From Acidobacteriaceae bacterium (lineage in GTDB: Bacteria > Acidobacteriota > Terriglobia > Bryobacterales > Bryobacteraceae): a stretch of 8,585 nucleotides of DNA. Location of the stretch: contig JAFAQG010000803.1 in assembly GCA_019246575.1 (NCBI GenBank), forward strand, positions 1 to 8,585, in the 5' to 3' direction. The notes under the pieces were generated by a model. It was not told where the DNA came from and did not search any database. It was given only the letters and a program-made list of their open reading frames with translations. This document shows positions 1 to 5,534 of this stretch, piece by piece. Position 1 is the first letter of the stretch; each line of letters begins with the position of its first letter. Position numbers and translations under genes: made by a program.

Positions 1-1251
1 CATGTCGGTTGCGAGCAACTGCTCGCTTTCAATATCGGGCGGCATCGCGTCCGCCATGGAATCTGTTTTCGACAGAACCTCTGTTTCGGAACGCGTGCGG
101 AATACGGCAATAATGAGCGCGAGCAAAATGATTGAGCCGATGGCGTACATCCACCACTGAACTTCCGCTTGCGGATGCGGCGTTGCAGGTTTCTGCGGCA
201 TCGGCGTTGTTCTCTGCGGCAGCAGCCCGCTAAGGACGGCCGCAATCTTGGAAACCCAGCCACGGACATAGTGGATGGCGGTCCTGACATCCCGTGCAAT
301 TCGGTCGATAAACGAATTGCCGGTACCGCCTTGATCCTGTAATCGCTGCCATTGAAAGTCACCGTCGGTTGTTAGGACGGAAGCGACGCTACGGTCCACT
401 TCATCTTTCGACAACGTACGCTCGGCTGCAGAAGCGGTATGGGCGGACGCGCCGATCGCCGCAGAAACGAGAATCACTGCCGCGACCCGCCGCACACGCA
501 TGAGAAGGTCGCGGCCACTGCTGCGCGCCTCCATCTCGAACGAGCGTACGACGAAGTAAGCCTGCAACACAGGATCGATCAACAACCACGTGAGTGCGAG
601 TGCGACGGCAAAGAGATTGAAACTGAGGACGCTGCCGGCATTGCGCGTCCACTCGTTTTCGTATCCCGTAAATGCCTTCGTTAATTGCGGCAGCAGCACG
701 ACGGCAATAAATAGGTTGACGAAAAGGACGGCCCCTATCGCCAGAAGCACAACCAGGGCGAACCAGGCGCTCGGAAACGACCTAGTGGCGTTAGTGGCGG
801 ATTTTCGGATTACGCTTGGAAGCGTCACCCTCGCGTGGTCCGCCTCGATGTTTACATACCGAAAGATCGCGCATGTCCAAGCCAGCGGGAAGACCGAAAT
901 TACAGCTAGCGGCAGTACGACAAGCTTGAAAGTCTGCAAAACGGACTGGACATACAGGGTTTGCCAAAAGCTGTTGTGTTCGCGTTTCTGTTCTTCACCG
1001 CTGAGGACAGCAGCGAGCGTACCCGAAAAACGCGCCTTCCACACGGAATTCCAGAAGAACGCCATAGCGCAAAGAAGGGATTCAAGCACCGATCGCTGGG
1101 CGCTGTAGTCTGAACGCATATCGCGGTCGAAGGTGAGGACCATGAGCAGAAAGGGCACCGCGCCCGCGAGATAGTAGCACCAGCCCTGGGCCGATTGACC
1201 CCGCAGCAATTGCAGCGCTTGTTCTAGGTGATCGAGCGCGCTCCTCTTCAC
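1..1251 (-). CDS. Multi-pass membrane protein, probable DUF4129 group (C-terminus beyond window)
   Basis: An uninterrupted frame of 417 codons runs from GTG at 1251 to the left edge with no stop, so the C-terminus is missing. An in-frame TAA (1257-1255) that ends the preceding gene limits the start; GTG follows three bases later, without a strong Shine-Dalgarno. Hydrophobic segments lie near residues 22-42, 57-73, 108-130, 162-188 and 208-225. A signal-peptide-like stretch follows at 251-277 (Arg-rich, then a hydrophobic run, then Ala-Ser-Ala), then a mostly polar region at 278-360 and a membrane segment at 366-384. The part after residue 277 resembles the extracytoplasmic region, membrane anchor and acidic linker that precede a DUF4129 domain, which would lie off the edge. 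That family is usually encoded beside RDD, MoxR-type ATPase and DUF58 genes. It is the last visible gene of the five-gene unit. The coding call is firm; the family is inferred, and the cellular role is unknown. Confidence 0.8.
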   Translation of the reverse strand, partial: MKRSALDHLEQALQLLRGQSAQGWCYYLAGAVPFLLMVLTFDRDMRSDYSAQRSVLESLLCAMAFFWNSVWKARFSGTLAAVLSGEEQKREHNSFWQTLYVQSVLQTFKLVVLPLAVISVFPLAWTCAIFRYVNIEADHARVTLPSVIRKSATNATRSFPSAWFALVVLLAIGAVLFVNLFIAVVLLPQLTKAFTGYENEWTRNAGSVLSFNLFAVALALTWLLIDPVLQAYFVVRSFEMEARSSGRDLLMRVRRVAAVILVSAAIGASAHTASAAERTLSKDEVDRSVASVLTTDGDFQWQRLQDQGGTGNSFIDRIARDVRTAIHYVRGWVSKIAAVLSGLLPQRTTPMPQKPATPHPQAEVQWWMYAIGSIILLALIIAVFRTRSETEVLSKTDSMADAMPPDIESEQLLATDM

Positions 1252-1254
1252 GCG

Positions 1255-1557
1255 TTACTTCGCAGGTTGGAGGCTGAGTGAAACGACGACCTGACCCAGA
1301 CCGTAAAAAACAAGCCACGCAGTAATAAACGCGGCGGAAGTGACGGCCGGGACGCCAACCCAGCGGAGAAACCGCCGGCCTTTGGTCTCGGCGGAACGCT
1401 CAGATGCGAGCAGGTTCCGCAGGCACTGAGAGCATGTAAAACGGCCCAGATGCTCGGTGACACATTCTCGGCAGAAGTACTGATGGCACTGCGGGCAGCG
1501 GCAGATCGCCTCCCGCGTTGCGTGAGTGAAGCAGCGCTGCAGGCTTAAGCGGCTAAT
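1255..1557 (-). CDS. Small B-box-like zinc-finger protein with one membrane segment
   Basis: The frame is open from a TGA at 1563-1561 to TAA at 1257-1255. Counted from ATT at 1557 it gives 100 residues. The N-terminal half has eight probable zinc ligands: C9, H12, C21, C24, C29, C32, C42 and C45. This is a cross-brace pattern like B-box fingers, with an YFCRECVTEH stretch in the middle. A basic stretch (60-65) precedes one hydrophobic segment at about 67-95, so the finger is probably cytoplasmic and the C-terminus short. Nothing catalytic is visible; such fingers usually mediate protein contacts. No ATG, GTG or TTG precedes the finger. ATT at 1557 has an excellent ribosome-binding site, while CTG at 1542 would give a start three residues before C9 but lacks one. 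With ATT the gene overlaps the preceding one by 13 bases. The ligand spacing is identical to that in the protein encoded at 2555-3151. That the frame is coding is likely; the start is uncertain. Confidence 0.7.
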   Translation of the reverse strand: MSRLSLQRCFTHATREAICRCPQCHQYFCRECVTEHLGRFTCSQCLRNLLASERSAETKGRRFLRWVGVPAVTSAAFITAWLVFYGLGQVVVSLSLQPAK

Positions 1558-2558
1558 AGATCACCTCGACGATAAGTCTGCCAATTCAGGAGAATAAGGA
1601 TCAGTCCACCGACACCCAGCAGTAAAGCGAGAGTGCCGCTGCTGAGTTCTATCCAGTGCCATGCCACCCGGACGGACGGCATATTGTGAAGTACTGCTCG
1701 TTCCGATAGGTAAAGCTGGTTGAAATTCAAATTGAACCAAACCTCTGTTGCGAAAAAACCCAAGCTCGCGAGAAGGAAGTTTCGAAGCCGGCGGAGGGCT
1801 TTGATCTTGTAAATGCCGAGAAGCGCTAACACGACCGCGACGCCTTCGGCCAGGACTAACACCCCCGTGAACATCCGGAACCAGGCGCTATTCAAGATGT
1901 TGGCGGGTGCATCCCGGAAGGCGAAGGTAGCGGCAGCATCGATCAGAAGCAGAATGAACGTCGCGATCGCGCACGTGACGCCGAACGAGGCGGGCTTTTC
2001 ACCGGTATTGCGCGCGGCGGCAGGCTCGCGGATGAGCGTAGATGAAACAGTTACGGCGCCCGCAGCTTCCCGCATGCTCGTGATGTCCTCCGGAAGAAGA
2101 CCTTGCGCGTCGGCTATCCGGCTGCGCACCCGTTCGACTGCTTTTGCCGCCGTCCAGGTGCGGTACAGAGACGGAAGTTCCGCCCGGCTGACAGCCGTCT
2201 GGACGAGGCAACGGCAACTGCAACGGAACGTGAACAAAGTGCGGGAGAGAAGAAACGCGAAAGACACGGCCGCAATTGCCCAGGCAAGCGGCGCGTGTAC
2301 GGAGGTGGCTGCAATGGTTCCCGCAATCGCGCATACCAGTGCGCTAGCGACATACAGGCCAATGCTTCCGGAGCGTGGACACTTCTGGATAATGATGGCC
2401 TCGATGTCGCGATAGTAAAACCGCCGGTATTCTTCGGAGAACCTGGTCCCGCTCACTGCAAGCAGATGATCCGAACCCTCCCACAGGCTGGCTCGCCGGA
2501 TAAAGCCGCGGAGCGAGCCGGGCAGCTTTTGATACGGGAATCTTGAACGCGGCCTCAT
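1545..2558 (-). CDS. Polytopic membrane protein of unknown function (337 aa)
   Basis: The start is ATG at 2558, which overlaps the stop of the preceding gene as ATGA. The open frame extends further upstream to 2663, but that would run deep into the previous gene. GGAGGAG lies 12 bases before the ATG. A soluble N-terminus of about 65 residues contains DHLL (30-33) and an EEYRRFYYRDIEAI stretch (42-55). Hydrophobic segments follow at roughly 67-87, 90-108, 194-214, 226-247, 260-274 and 301-323. Between the second and third lies a cytoplasmic-type loop with closely spaced cysteines (C113, C115, C117) and then QTAV and ELPSL (127-131). I recall this combination from unnamed acidobacterial proteins encoded next to RDD and zinc-finger genes, but I cannot name a domain. 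No catalytic motif is visible. Its position between two zinc-finger membrane proteins suggests a shared membrane complex, which is inference. Confidence 0.85.
   Translation of the reverse strand: MRPRSRFPYQKLPGSLRGFIRRASLWEGSDHLLAVSGTRFSEEYRRFYYRDIEAIIIQKCPRSGSIGLYVASALVCAIAGTIAATSVHAPLAWAIAAVSFAFLLSRTLFTFRCSCRCLVQTAVSRAELPSLYRTWTAAKAVERVRSRIADAQGLLPEDITSMREAAGAVTVSSTLIREPAAARNTGEKPASFGVTCAIATFILLLIDAAATFAFRDAPANILNSAWFRMFTGVLVLAEGVAVVLALLGIYKIKALRRLRNFLLASLGFFATEVWFNLNFNQLYLSERAVLHNMPSVRVAWHWIELSSGTLALLLGVGGLILILLNWQTYRRGDLLAA
1559..1567 (-). promoter_or_regulatory. Strong ribosome-binding site for the small B-box gene
   Basis: On the minus strand GAGGTGATC (1567-1559) is complementary over nine bases to the usual 3' tail of bacterial 16S rRNA (GATCACCTC). 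GAGG ends six bases before ATT at 1557, which is a normal spacing, but about 21 bases before CTG at 1542. The site lies inside the last codons of the upstream gene. It is the main reason to prefer ATT as the start. Confidence 0.55.
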
Positions 2559-3151
2559 CGGACGTGCATGCTCCTCCGCGTAGCCCAGATCAGACTTACG
2601 ACAAGAAAGGCAATGAAGGCAAGCTGCAGTGCTGCGATAATCACGGCAGCGATAAACCGCCACTTATTGCGGGGGATGAGGCTGGAGGGAGTTTTCCAGT
2701 GCCGGACAGCAAGAAAGAGCACGATCGGCGCGCTGAAAATCACCGGATAGAAGAAAGCGAAAATCGGCCAGATGGCTAACGCGAGCGCGATAGAGTCGTA
2801 GAGCGTGCGGTGTCGCTCGAGCGTATTCACTTGTGCTGCCGGTTTATCGAGCTGAAGGCACCCCGGACACCACACCGCGCCGTCGACTTCCACTTCGCAT
2901 AGCGCGCACAGAAAGCGTCCACATTGATTACAGACGGAAACGGCGCGTTTGGTGGCGTGCTCATAACAGCACGCTTCGCCTTCAGCCAGCGTGAGTGCTC
3001 CGGCATCGACGGCTGCGCGTTGACGGAACACGGCCGGGAAGAGCTCAACAGTTAACTCGAGGTTACAGGCGGGACAAAGGCTCTCGGTCCGGCTCGTTCG
3101 CAGGAGCCAGTCCGGCAGGGGTCCATTGCAGGTTGGACACAGAATCAACAC
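2555..3151 (-). CDS. Zinc-ribbon / B-box-like protein with two membrane segments
   Basis: This 198-residue protein starts at GTG 3151, five bases after the RDD gene's stop. Its first Cys pair is at residues 5 and 8, so a later start would break the finger. There are two zinc modules: a ribbon with C5, C8, C26 and C29, and a B-box-like cross-brace with C62, H65, C74, C77, C82, C85, C95 and C98. A linker leads to two hydrophobic segments at about 120-149 and 164-190, with a short basic C-terminal tail. The zinc part is therefore probably cytoplasmic and membrane-tethered. No enzymatic signature is seen; a scaffold or recruitment role is plausible but unproven. Its stop overlaps the next gene's ATG by four bases, implying coupled translation. 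Its ribbon has the same spacing as the RDD protein's N-terminus, and its B-box has the same spacing as the small protein at 1255-1557. Confidence 0.9.
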   Translation of the reverse strand: MLILCPTCNGPLPDWLLRTSRTESLCPACNLELTVELFPAVFRQRAAVDAGALTLAEGEACCYEHATKRAVSVCNQCGRFLCALCEVEVDGAVWCPGCLQLDKPAAQVNTLERHRTLYDSIALALAIWPIFAFFYPVIFSAPIVLFLAVRHWKTPSSLIPRNKWRFIAAVIIAALQLAFIAFLVVSLIWATRRSMHVR

Positions 3152-3156
3152 GTGAG

Positions 3157-3750
3157 TTAAGCTTCGCGGATGACGCGAGTATTACAGATGTGATCGTGCA
3201 ACGCTCGTTTTTGAGAGTCGAAGGCGATCATGATGAAGCCGATGAAAAGGATCAAGCTGCTGAGGATTTCAGCGAAATAACGGGCGGTCGCCCGGCCGAC
3301 GCTAATGCGCTCTCCGGTCGCTGTGACGACCTTCAAGCCCAGCACCATCTTGCCCGGCGTGGCGCTCTTTTGGCTCAAAAACCACACGTAATACGCAAGA
3401 TTCACAGCCGTGCTTATCAGCCAGTTCACTCCGAAAAAGCCGAAGGCTGTAGCAGGCGTGGGGTTATTCAGGTTCGGGACCATCGCAGGGCCGAGGATCA
3501 TCCTGAGCGGGAAAGTGATGACAACTAAAATCACGGCGTCAATCAGAAATGCCGCGAAGCGCCGCCAGAACCCGCCGTACACGAATTGGGCAGCTACAGG
3601 AGCGCCCTCACGCATCTGCTGAACGAATGTTGGTTTGCAATCGGCACAGACCATGCTTGCGCCGAAGCGCGCGAGATCTTCCGCTGGGAACGGTCGTCCG
3701 CATTGGGTACAGAACAGACGGGAATTGAGAGACTCCGACGTGCTAGCCAT
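3157..3750 (-). CDS. RDD-family membrane protein with N-terminal zinc ribbon
   Basis: This 197-residue protein starts at ATG 3750, with GGAGA four bases upstream of the start on the minus strand. A zinc ribbon (C14, C17, C35, C38) precedes the RDD domain. The domain begins at GGFWRRFAAFLIDAVIL (59-75), which has the Arg residues and Asp71 that give RDD proteins their name. Further hallmarks are PGKMVLGLKVV (132-142) and the C-terminal LHDHICNTRVI (184-194), equivalent to the LHDxxxxTxVV ending of the family. Hydrophobic segments lie at about 66-86, 103-125 and 162-177. RDD proteins are poorly characterised; some members have been linked to ion or proton exchange, but transport cannot be inferred here. 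This is the first gene of the five-gene minus-strand unit, and its upstream gap (3751-3918) must hold the promoter. Family assignment is secure; function is not. Confidence 0.93.
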   Translation of the reverse strand: MASTSESLNSRLFCTQCGRPFPAEDLARFGASMVCADCKPTFVQQMREGAPVAAQFVYGGFWRRFAAFLIDAVILVVITFPLRMILGPAMVPNLNNPTPATAFGFFGVNWLISTAVNLAYYVWFLSQKSATPGKMVLGLKVVTATGERISVGRATARYFAEILSSLILFIGFIMIAFDSQKRALHDHICNTRVIREA

Positions 3751-3860
3751 GTATTCTCCGGGTGACTCGTTAGCGTAGCACGATAATTGCCAAAGAAAAT
3801 AGTGTGCTGGTCGTAGTCGCGGGGTAGGGAAAGTAACGGGAGTTTGGTACTCCGGCGGGC

Positions 3861-3886
3861 GGACCGCTCGCTTCAGCGCGCGGTCC
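3861..3886. repeat. Strong hairpin between two minus-strand genes
   Basis: Arms GGACCGC (3861-3867) and GCGGTCC (3880-3886) enclose one mismatch and an inner CGC/GCG stem capped by TTCA. A second, smaller inverted repeat (GGAGT 3839-3843, ACTCC 3849-3853) lies beside it. Both lie downstream of the minus-strand gene ending at 3919 and upstream of the RDD gene. No T-run follows on either strand, so this is not a classical intrinsic terminator. It may protect a 3' end or assist factor-dependent termination. The rest of 3751-3918 shows no convincing promoter hexamers. Confidence 0.5.
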
Positions 3887-3918
3887 AGGAATCCTGCTAA
3901 AGCCGGTTGGAATCCGCC

Positions 3919-4221
3919 TCATGCCGCGTTCGGCATGGGGAAGCGGCTGGCGCGCTGGCCGGACCTACTCGCCGGCATCACGGCGATGTTGCTGGTATCA
4001 ATAATCTCGACGATTCTGTTTTCCGAGCGTTGGTGAATCACGTACAGCGCGCTCGATCCCGCTGCGGCCTTCTGTTGGTCGTCGCGGATCATTAACTTCG
4101 CTTCGTGAACAGCGGAGACGGGCTGTCCGAACGGGCGCATACTCTTCTCGCAATTTCCTTTGAGCACTTGATAGTCGTTCAAAAATTGCGTCAGTCTGTT
4201 CTTGCTTATGGGTCTGATCAT
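3919..4221 (-). CDS. Hypothetical protein (100 aa), second gene of a two-gene unit
   Basis: ATG at 4221 is preceded by a purine-rich GAAGAGAGAT on the minus strand at a suitable distance, and the gene lies 55 bases after the stop of the 4277-5023 gene. The product is hydrophilic, has no membrane segment or signal peptide, and has a basic C-terminal tail with SRSGQR and ASRFP. The middle (about 55-80) reads SSALYVIHQRSENRIVEIID and could form a beta-rich core. I do not recognise the family. Competing short frames on the plus strand (3907-4095, 4105-4299) lack the ribosome-binding site and straddle gene boundaries. It is probably real because of its start signal and position, but no conserved motif supports it. 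Confidence 0.5.
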   Translation of the reverse strand: MIRPISKNRLTQFLNDYQVLKGNCEKSMRPFGQPVSAVHEAKLMIRDDQQKAAAGSSALYVIHQRSENRIVEIIDTSNIAVMPASRSGQRASRFPMPNAA

Positions 4222-4276
4222 TTTTTATCTCTCTTCTTCGGTTTTCGAGCAGTTGGAATTCGTTTTGAATTGCGAA

Positions 4277-5023
4277 TTAAGCTGCGAGCGGCATCGTGAC
4301 GACATTGCTCGTCGGCAGCTTTGATAACAGGGCATCGGTCGCGATCCGGAGCAGATCTTCCGTCCGGTTGCTCAGATCGAACTCGTCCGAAAACCGGCTG
4401 AGTTGAGTCTTGAAAGCGCGGCGCAGAACGATGACTGCTTCTTCGAGGCCGAGTTTCGGGATGTCAATGAGCGCGAATTTCAAAATGCTGTCCATCAGAA
4501 CGGTCTCGACGTTCAGCATCTTGTACAGGGCGCGGCGGTTCTTGGTGACGTACTTGACGACTTCCTTGCTGCGATACGCGAAGTAGTGCTCGCGGGTCAA
4601 CCAGGCGAGGTTCTTGGTGTCGAGCTGCTTCAGTTCGCGGCCCAGCTTGCTGGCAGCAGAACCGAACGCGCGGTTCAGAGCTTCGGTCTGCTGAATGTCG
4701 TAGGTGAAAATGTTGGTCGGTTTACCGGAGAACGGTGTGGTGCATTGATAAACCAGGATCGGATAAGCCGTGTGCGGCCGGAGCAGGATCTCCGGGTTGG
4801 CATTGAACCAGTCGCGAACCCAGCCGCGCATGGCGGTCTGCATGGCCTTCGAGACGGTGGAATATGTTGGGAAGTAGGCGGCCGTTCTTTCCCGGGGAGC
4901 CGTCGTCCATACCGAGAAATCGATGTCTGAACTCTGATTCGTTTCCGGAGTCTCGTTCGAAACTGCGGAAGCGGCAGGCGCCGCGACAGTGTTGCGTACC
5001 GGCATCATGATAAGTTCGCCCAT
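4277..5023 (-). CDS. Hypothetical soluble protein (248 aa) behind a structured leader
   Basis: ATG at 5023 has GGGGG seven bases upstream. Two further ATGs at codons 6 and 7 lack a good binding site, so the first is preferred. Residues 1-35 are low in complexity and rich in Ala, Ser, Thr and Asn, and are probably disordered. The remainder looks like one folded, largely helical domain. Conspicuous stretches are WVRDWFNANPEILLRPH (68-84), YPILVYQCTTPFSGKP (87-102) and FTYDIQQTEALNRAF (106-120), then a charged helical part (125-165) and ILKFALIDIPKLGLEEAV (180-197). There is no signal peptide, membrane segment or recognisable catalytic motif, and I do not know the family. The 5' leader contains a hairpin and an intrinsic terminator, so expression may be attenuated. 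A small unknown gene follows at 3919-4221. Coding status is well supported by the long, well-balanced frame; function is unknown. Confidence 0.8.
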   Translation of the reverse strand: MGELIMMPVRNTVAAPAASAVSNETPETNQSSDIDFSVWTTAPRERTAAYFPTYSTVSKAMQTAMRGWVRDWFNANPEILLRPHTAYPILVYQCTTPFSGKPTNIFTYDIQQTEALNRAFGSAASKLGRELKQLDTKNLAWLTREHYFAYRSKEVVKYVTKNRRALYKMLNVETVLMDSILKFALIDIPKLGLEEAVIVLRRAFKTQLSRFSDEFDLSNRTEDLLRIATDALLSKLPTSNVVTMPLAA

Positions 5024-5035
5024 TCAAGTACCCCC

Positions 5036-5068
5036 AAATAAAAACAGCCGGGATCGAAGCCCCGGCTG
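5036..5068 (-). terminator. Intrinsic terminator in the leader of the 4277-5023 gene
   Basis: On the minus strand CAGCCGGG (5068-5061) pairs with CCCGGCTG (5052-5045) around an eight-base loop (GCTTCGAT, with a possible extra G-T pair). TTTTTATTT (5044-5036) follows directly. On the plus strand no T-run follows, so the terminator acts leftwards. It ends only 12 bases before the start codon at 5023, and no gene lies upstream for it to terminate. It is therefore either an attenuator or the end of a short RNA. Confidence 0.75.
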
Positions 5069-5106
5069 GTTGGTTTTGATTTCTCGCTCGCGATGTTCTC
5101 GCGAGC
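5036..5106 (-). ncRNA. Candidate small RNA or attenuated leader (about 70 nt)
   Basis: An extended -10, a 5' hairpin, a short A-rich single-stranded linker (5069-5083) and an intrinsic terminator lie in order within about 85 bases, which is the architecture of a small two-stem RNA. The same stretch is also the 5' leader of the 4277-5023 gene, so the RNA would be the terminated form of that transcript. I recognise no riboswitch or leader-peptide motif. This is structure-only inference. Confidence 0.3.
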
Positions 5107-5108
5107 GA
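5084..5108 (-). repeat. Perfect 10-bp hairpin at the 5' end of the leader
   Basis: TCGCTCGCGA (5084-5093) and TCGCGAGCGA (5099-5108) are exact reverse complements around a five-base loop. The hairpin starts almost exactly where transcription from the extended -10 at 5113-5121 would begin, and it precedes the terminator hairpin by 15 bases. A stem at the very 5' end could stabilise the RNA. Confidence 0.65.
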
Positions 5109-5112
5109 CTCG

Positions 5113-5121
5113 AACATAGCA
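5113..5121 (-). promoter_or_regulatory. Extended -10 promoter element facing the 4277-5023 gene
   Basis: The minus strand reads TGCTATGTT (5121-5113), which is a TG-n extended -10 with four of six matches to TATAAT. No good -35 lies 16-18 bases upstream (TCAGTT at best), as is tolerated for extended -10 promoters. The predicted start is near 5106, giving a leader of about 83 nt. Confidence 0.4.
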
Positions 5122-5371
5122 TCGCGGTCCGGCGAAACTGAGGGTCCCAGCGCTGTCAGTGCTTCACAAATTCCCGCTAAATGTCCGAAATGAAAGGAGA
5201 AAAATTTTTTGAGATTTTTTTAGAACTTTTGTGACTACGTTTCTGGAACCTGGCAAAAAGCCCCTCTGTAGGGTCTGCAGGGGTGCGTCCGTCGCCCCCG
5301 AACCGGCCAAGAGCCGCTTCTCCGAGACCGCCGAAATTCCCGAAATCCGCCCTGCGCAAGTCCGCAAATAG

Positions 5372-5380
5372 TGCTATACT
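5372..5380 (+). promoter_or_regulatory. Extended -10 promoter for the phoH-ybeY-era operon
   Basis: TGCTATACT is a TG-n extended -10 with five of six matches to TATAAT (TATACT, 5375-5380). The upstream -35 is poor (TGCGCA at 5353-5358, 16-base spacer). The predicted start is near 5387, leaving a leader of about 148 nt before the phoH ATG. It is the best sigma-70-like site in the gap. Confidence 0.5.
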
Positions 5381-5501
5381 GAATTCGAATGAGGTTCCGG
5401 CGTCCGGGCCCGTGCCTTCAGTCGGCTGTTCGGAGACGCTATCGCATCTCCCCACCTTCTACTGTCATCCTTCACTCCGCTCCCGCACACGGCACGAACG
5501 T

Positions 5502-5530
5502 TTGGCTCAGTAATTCACATCACATATCTT
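5502..5530 (+). promoter_or_regulatory. Weak second promoter-like site abutting phoH
   Basis: TTGGCT (5502-5507) and TATCTT (5525-5530) are separated by 17 bases, each matching four of six consensus positions. The -10 ends four bases before the phoH ATG, so use of this site would give an essentially leaderless message. That would fit the missing Shine-Dalgarno, but the match could be chance. Confidence 0.2.
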
Positions 5531-5534
5531 CTTG

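Larger units (their letters stand above)
5109..5534. other. Divergent intergenic control region
   Basis: This gap of about 425 bases separates the leftward unit from the phoH operon. It contains the minus-strand extended -10 at its left end and a conspicuous A/T-tract patch at about 5189-5229 (runs of A and T of five to seven bases). Near the patch is a CCCCT/AGGGG repeat (5261-5283), and further right is the plus-strand extended -10 at 5372-5380. From 5400 to 5530 it is C-rich and shows only a weak hairpin (GGAGA 5432-5436, TCTCC 5447-5451). Short frames here (5177-5455 minus, 5283-5513 plus) have Pro/Arg/Ser-rich or unconvincing products and no start signal, so I call no gene. Confidence 0.6.

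Noticed and set aside
590..1108. Plus-strand open frame of 172 codons
   Set aside because: It lies antisense to the large membrane-protein gene at 1-1251, whose product has proper membrane segments. The plus-strand product has no domain or start signal.
1545..1563. Programmed -1 frameshift joining the 337-residue protein to the B-box finger
   Set aside because: The overlap has no slippery heptamer or evident downstream stimulatory structure. A separate start with a strong binding site explains the layout better, though it is kept as an alternative.
1813..2415. Plus-strand open frame of 200 codons
   Set aside because: Antisense shadow of the 337-residue membrane protein; the product is rich in Arg/Ala/Ser with no recognisable fold.
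2559..2663. Longer N-terminus for the 337-residue membrane protein
   Set aside because: The extension would overlap the coding end of the upstream gene by over 100 bases. The ATGA junction at 2555-2558 is a standard coupled start.
2995..3528. Plus-strand open frame of 177 codons
   Set aside because: It straddles the ends of two minus-strand genes with clear zinc-finger and RDD motifs; its Arg/Asp/Ala-rich product is a compositional artefact.
4257..4278. AATTCG/CGAATT inverted repeat between the two hypothetical genes
   Set aside because: A six-base AT-rich stem with a ten-base loop and no T-run is too weak to call a terminator or operator.
4403..4930. Plus-strand open frame of 175 codons
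   Set aside because: Antisense to the 4277-5023 gene, which has a ribosome-binding site and a more natural composition.
5177..5513. Short frames in the gap (5177-5455 minus, 5283-5513 plus)
   Set aside because: Neither has a ribosome-binding site. The plus-strand product is Pro/Ser/Arg-rich, and the region contains better evidence for promoters.
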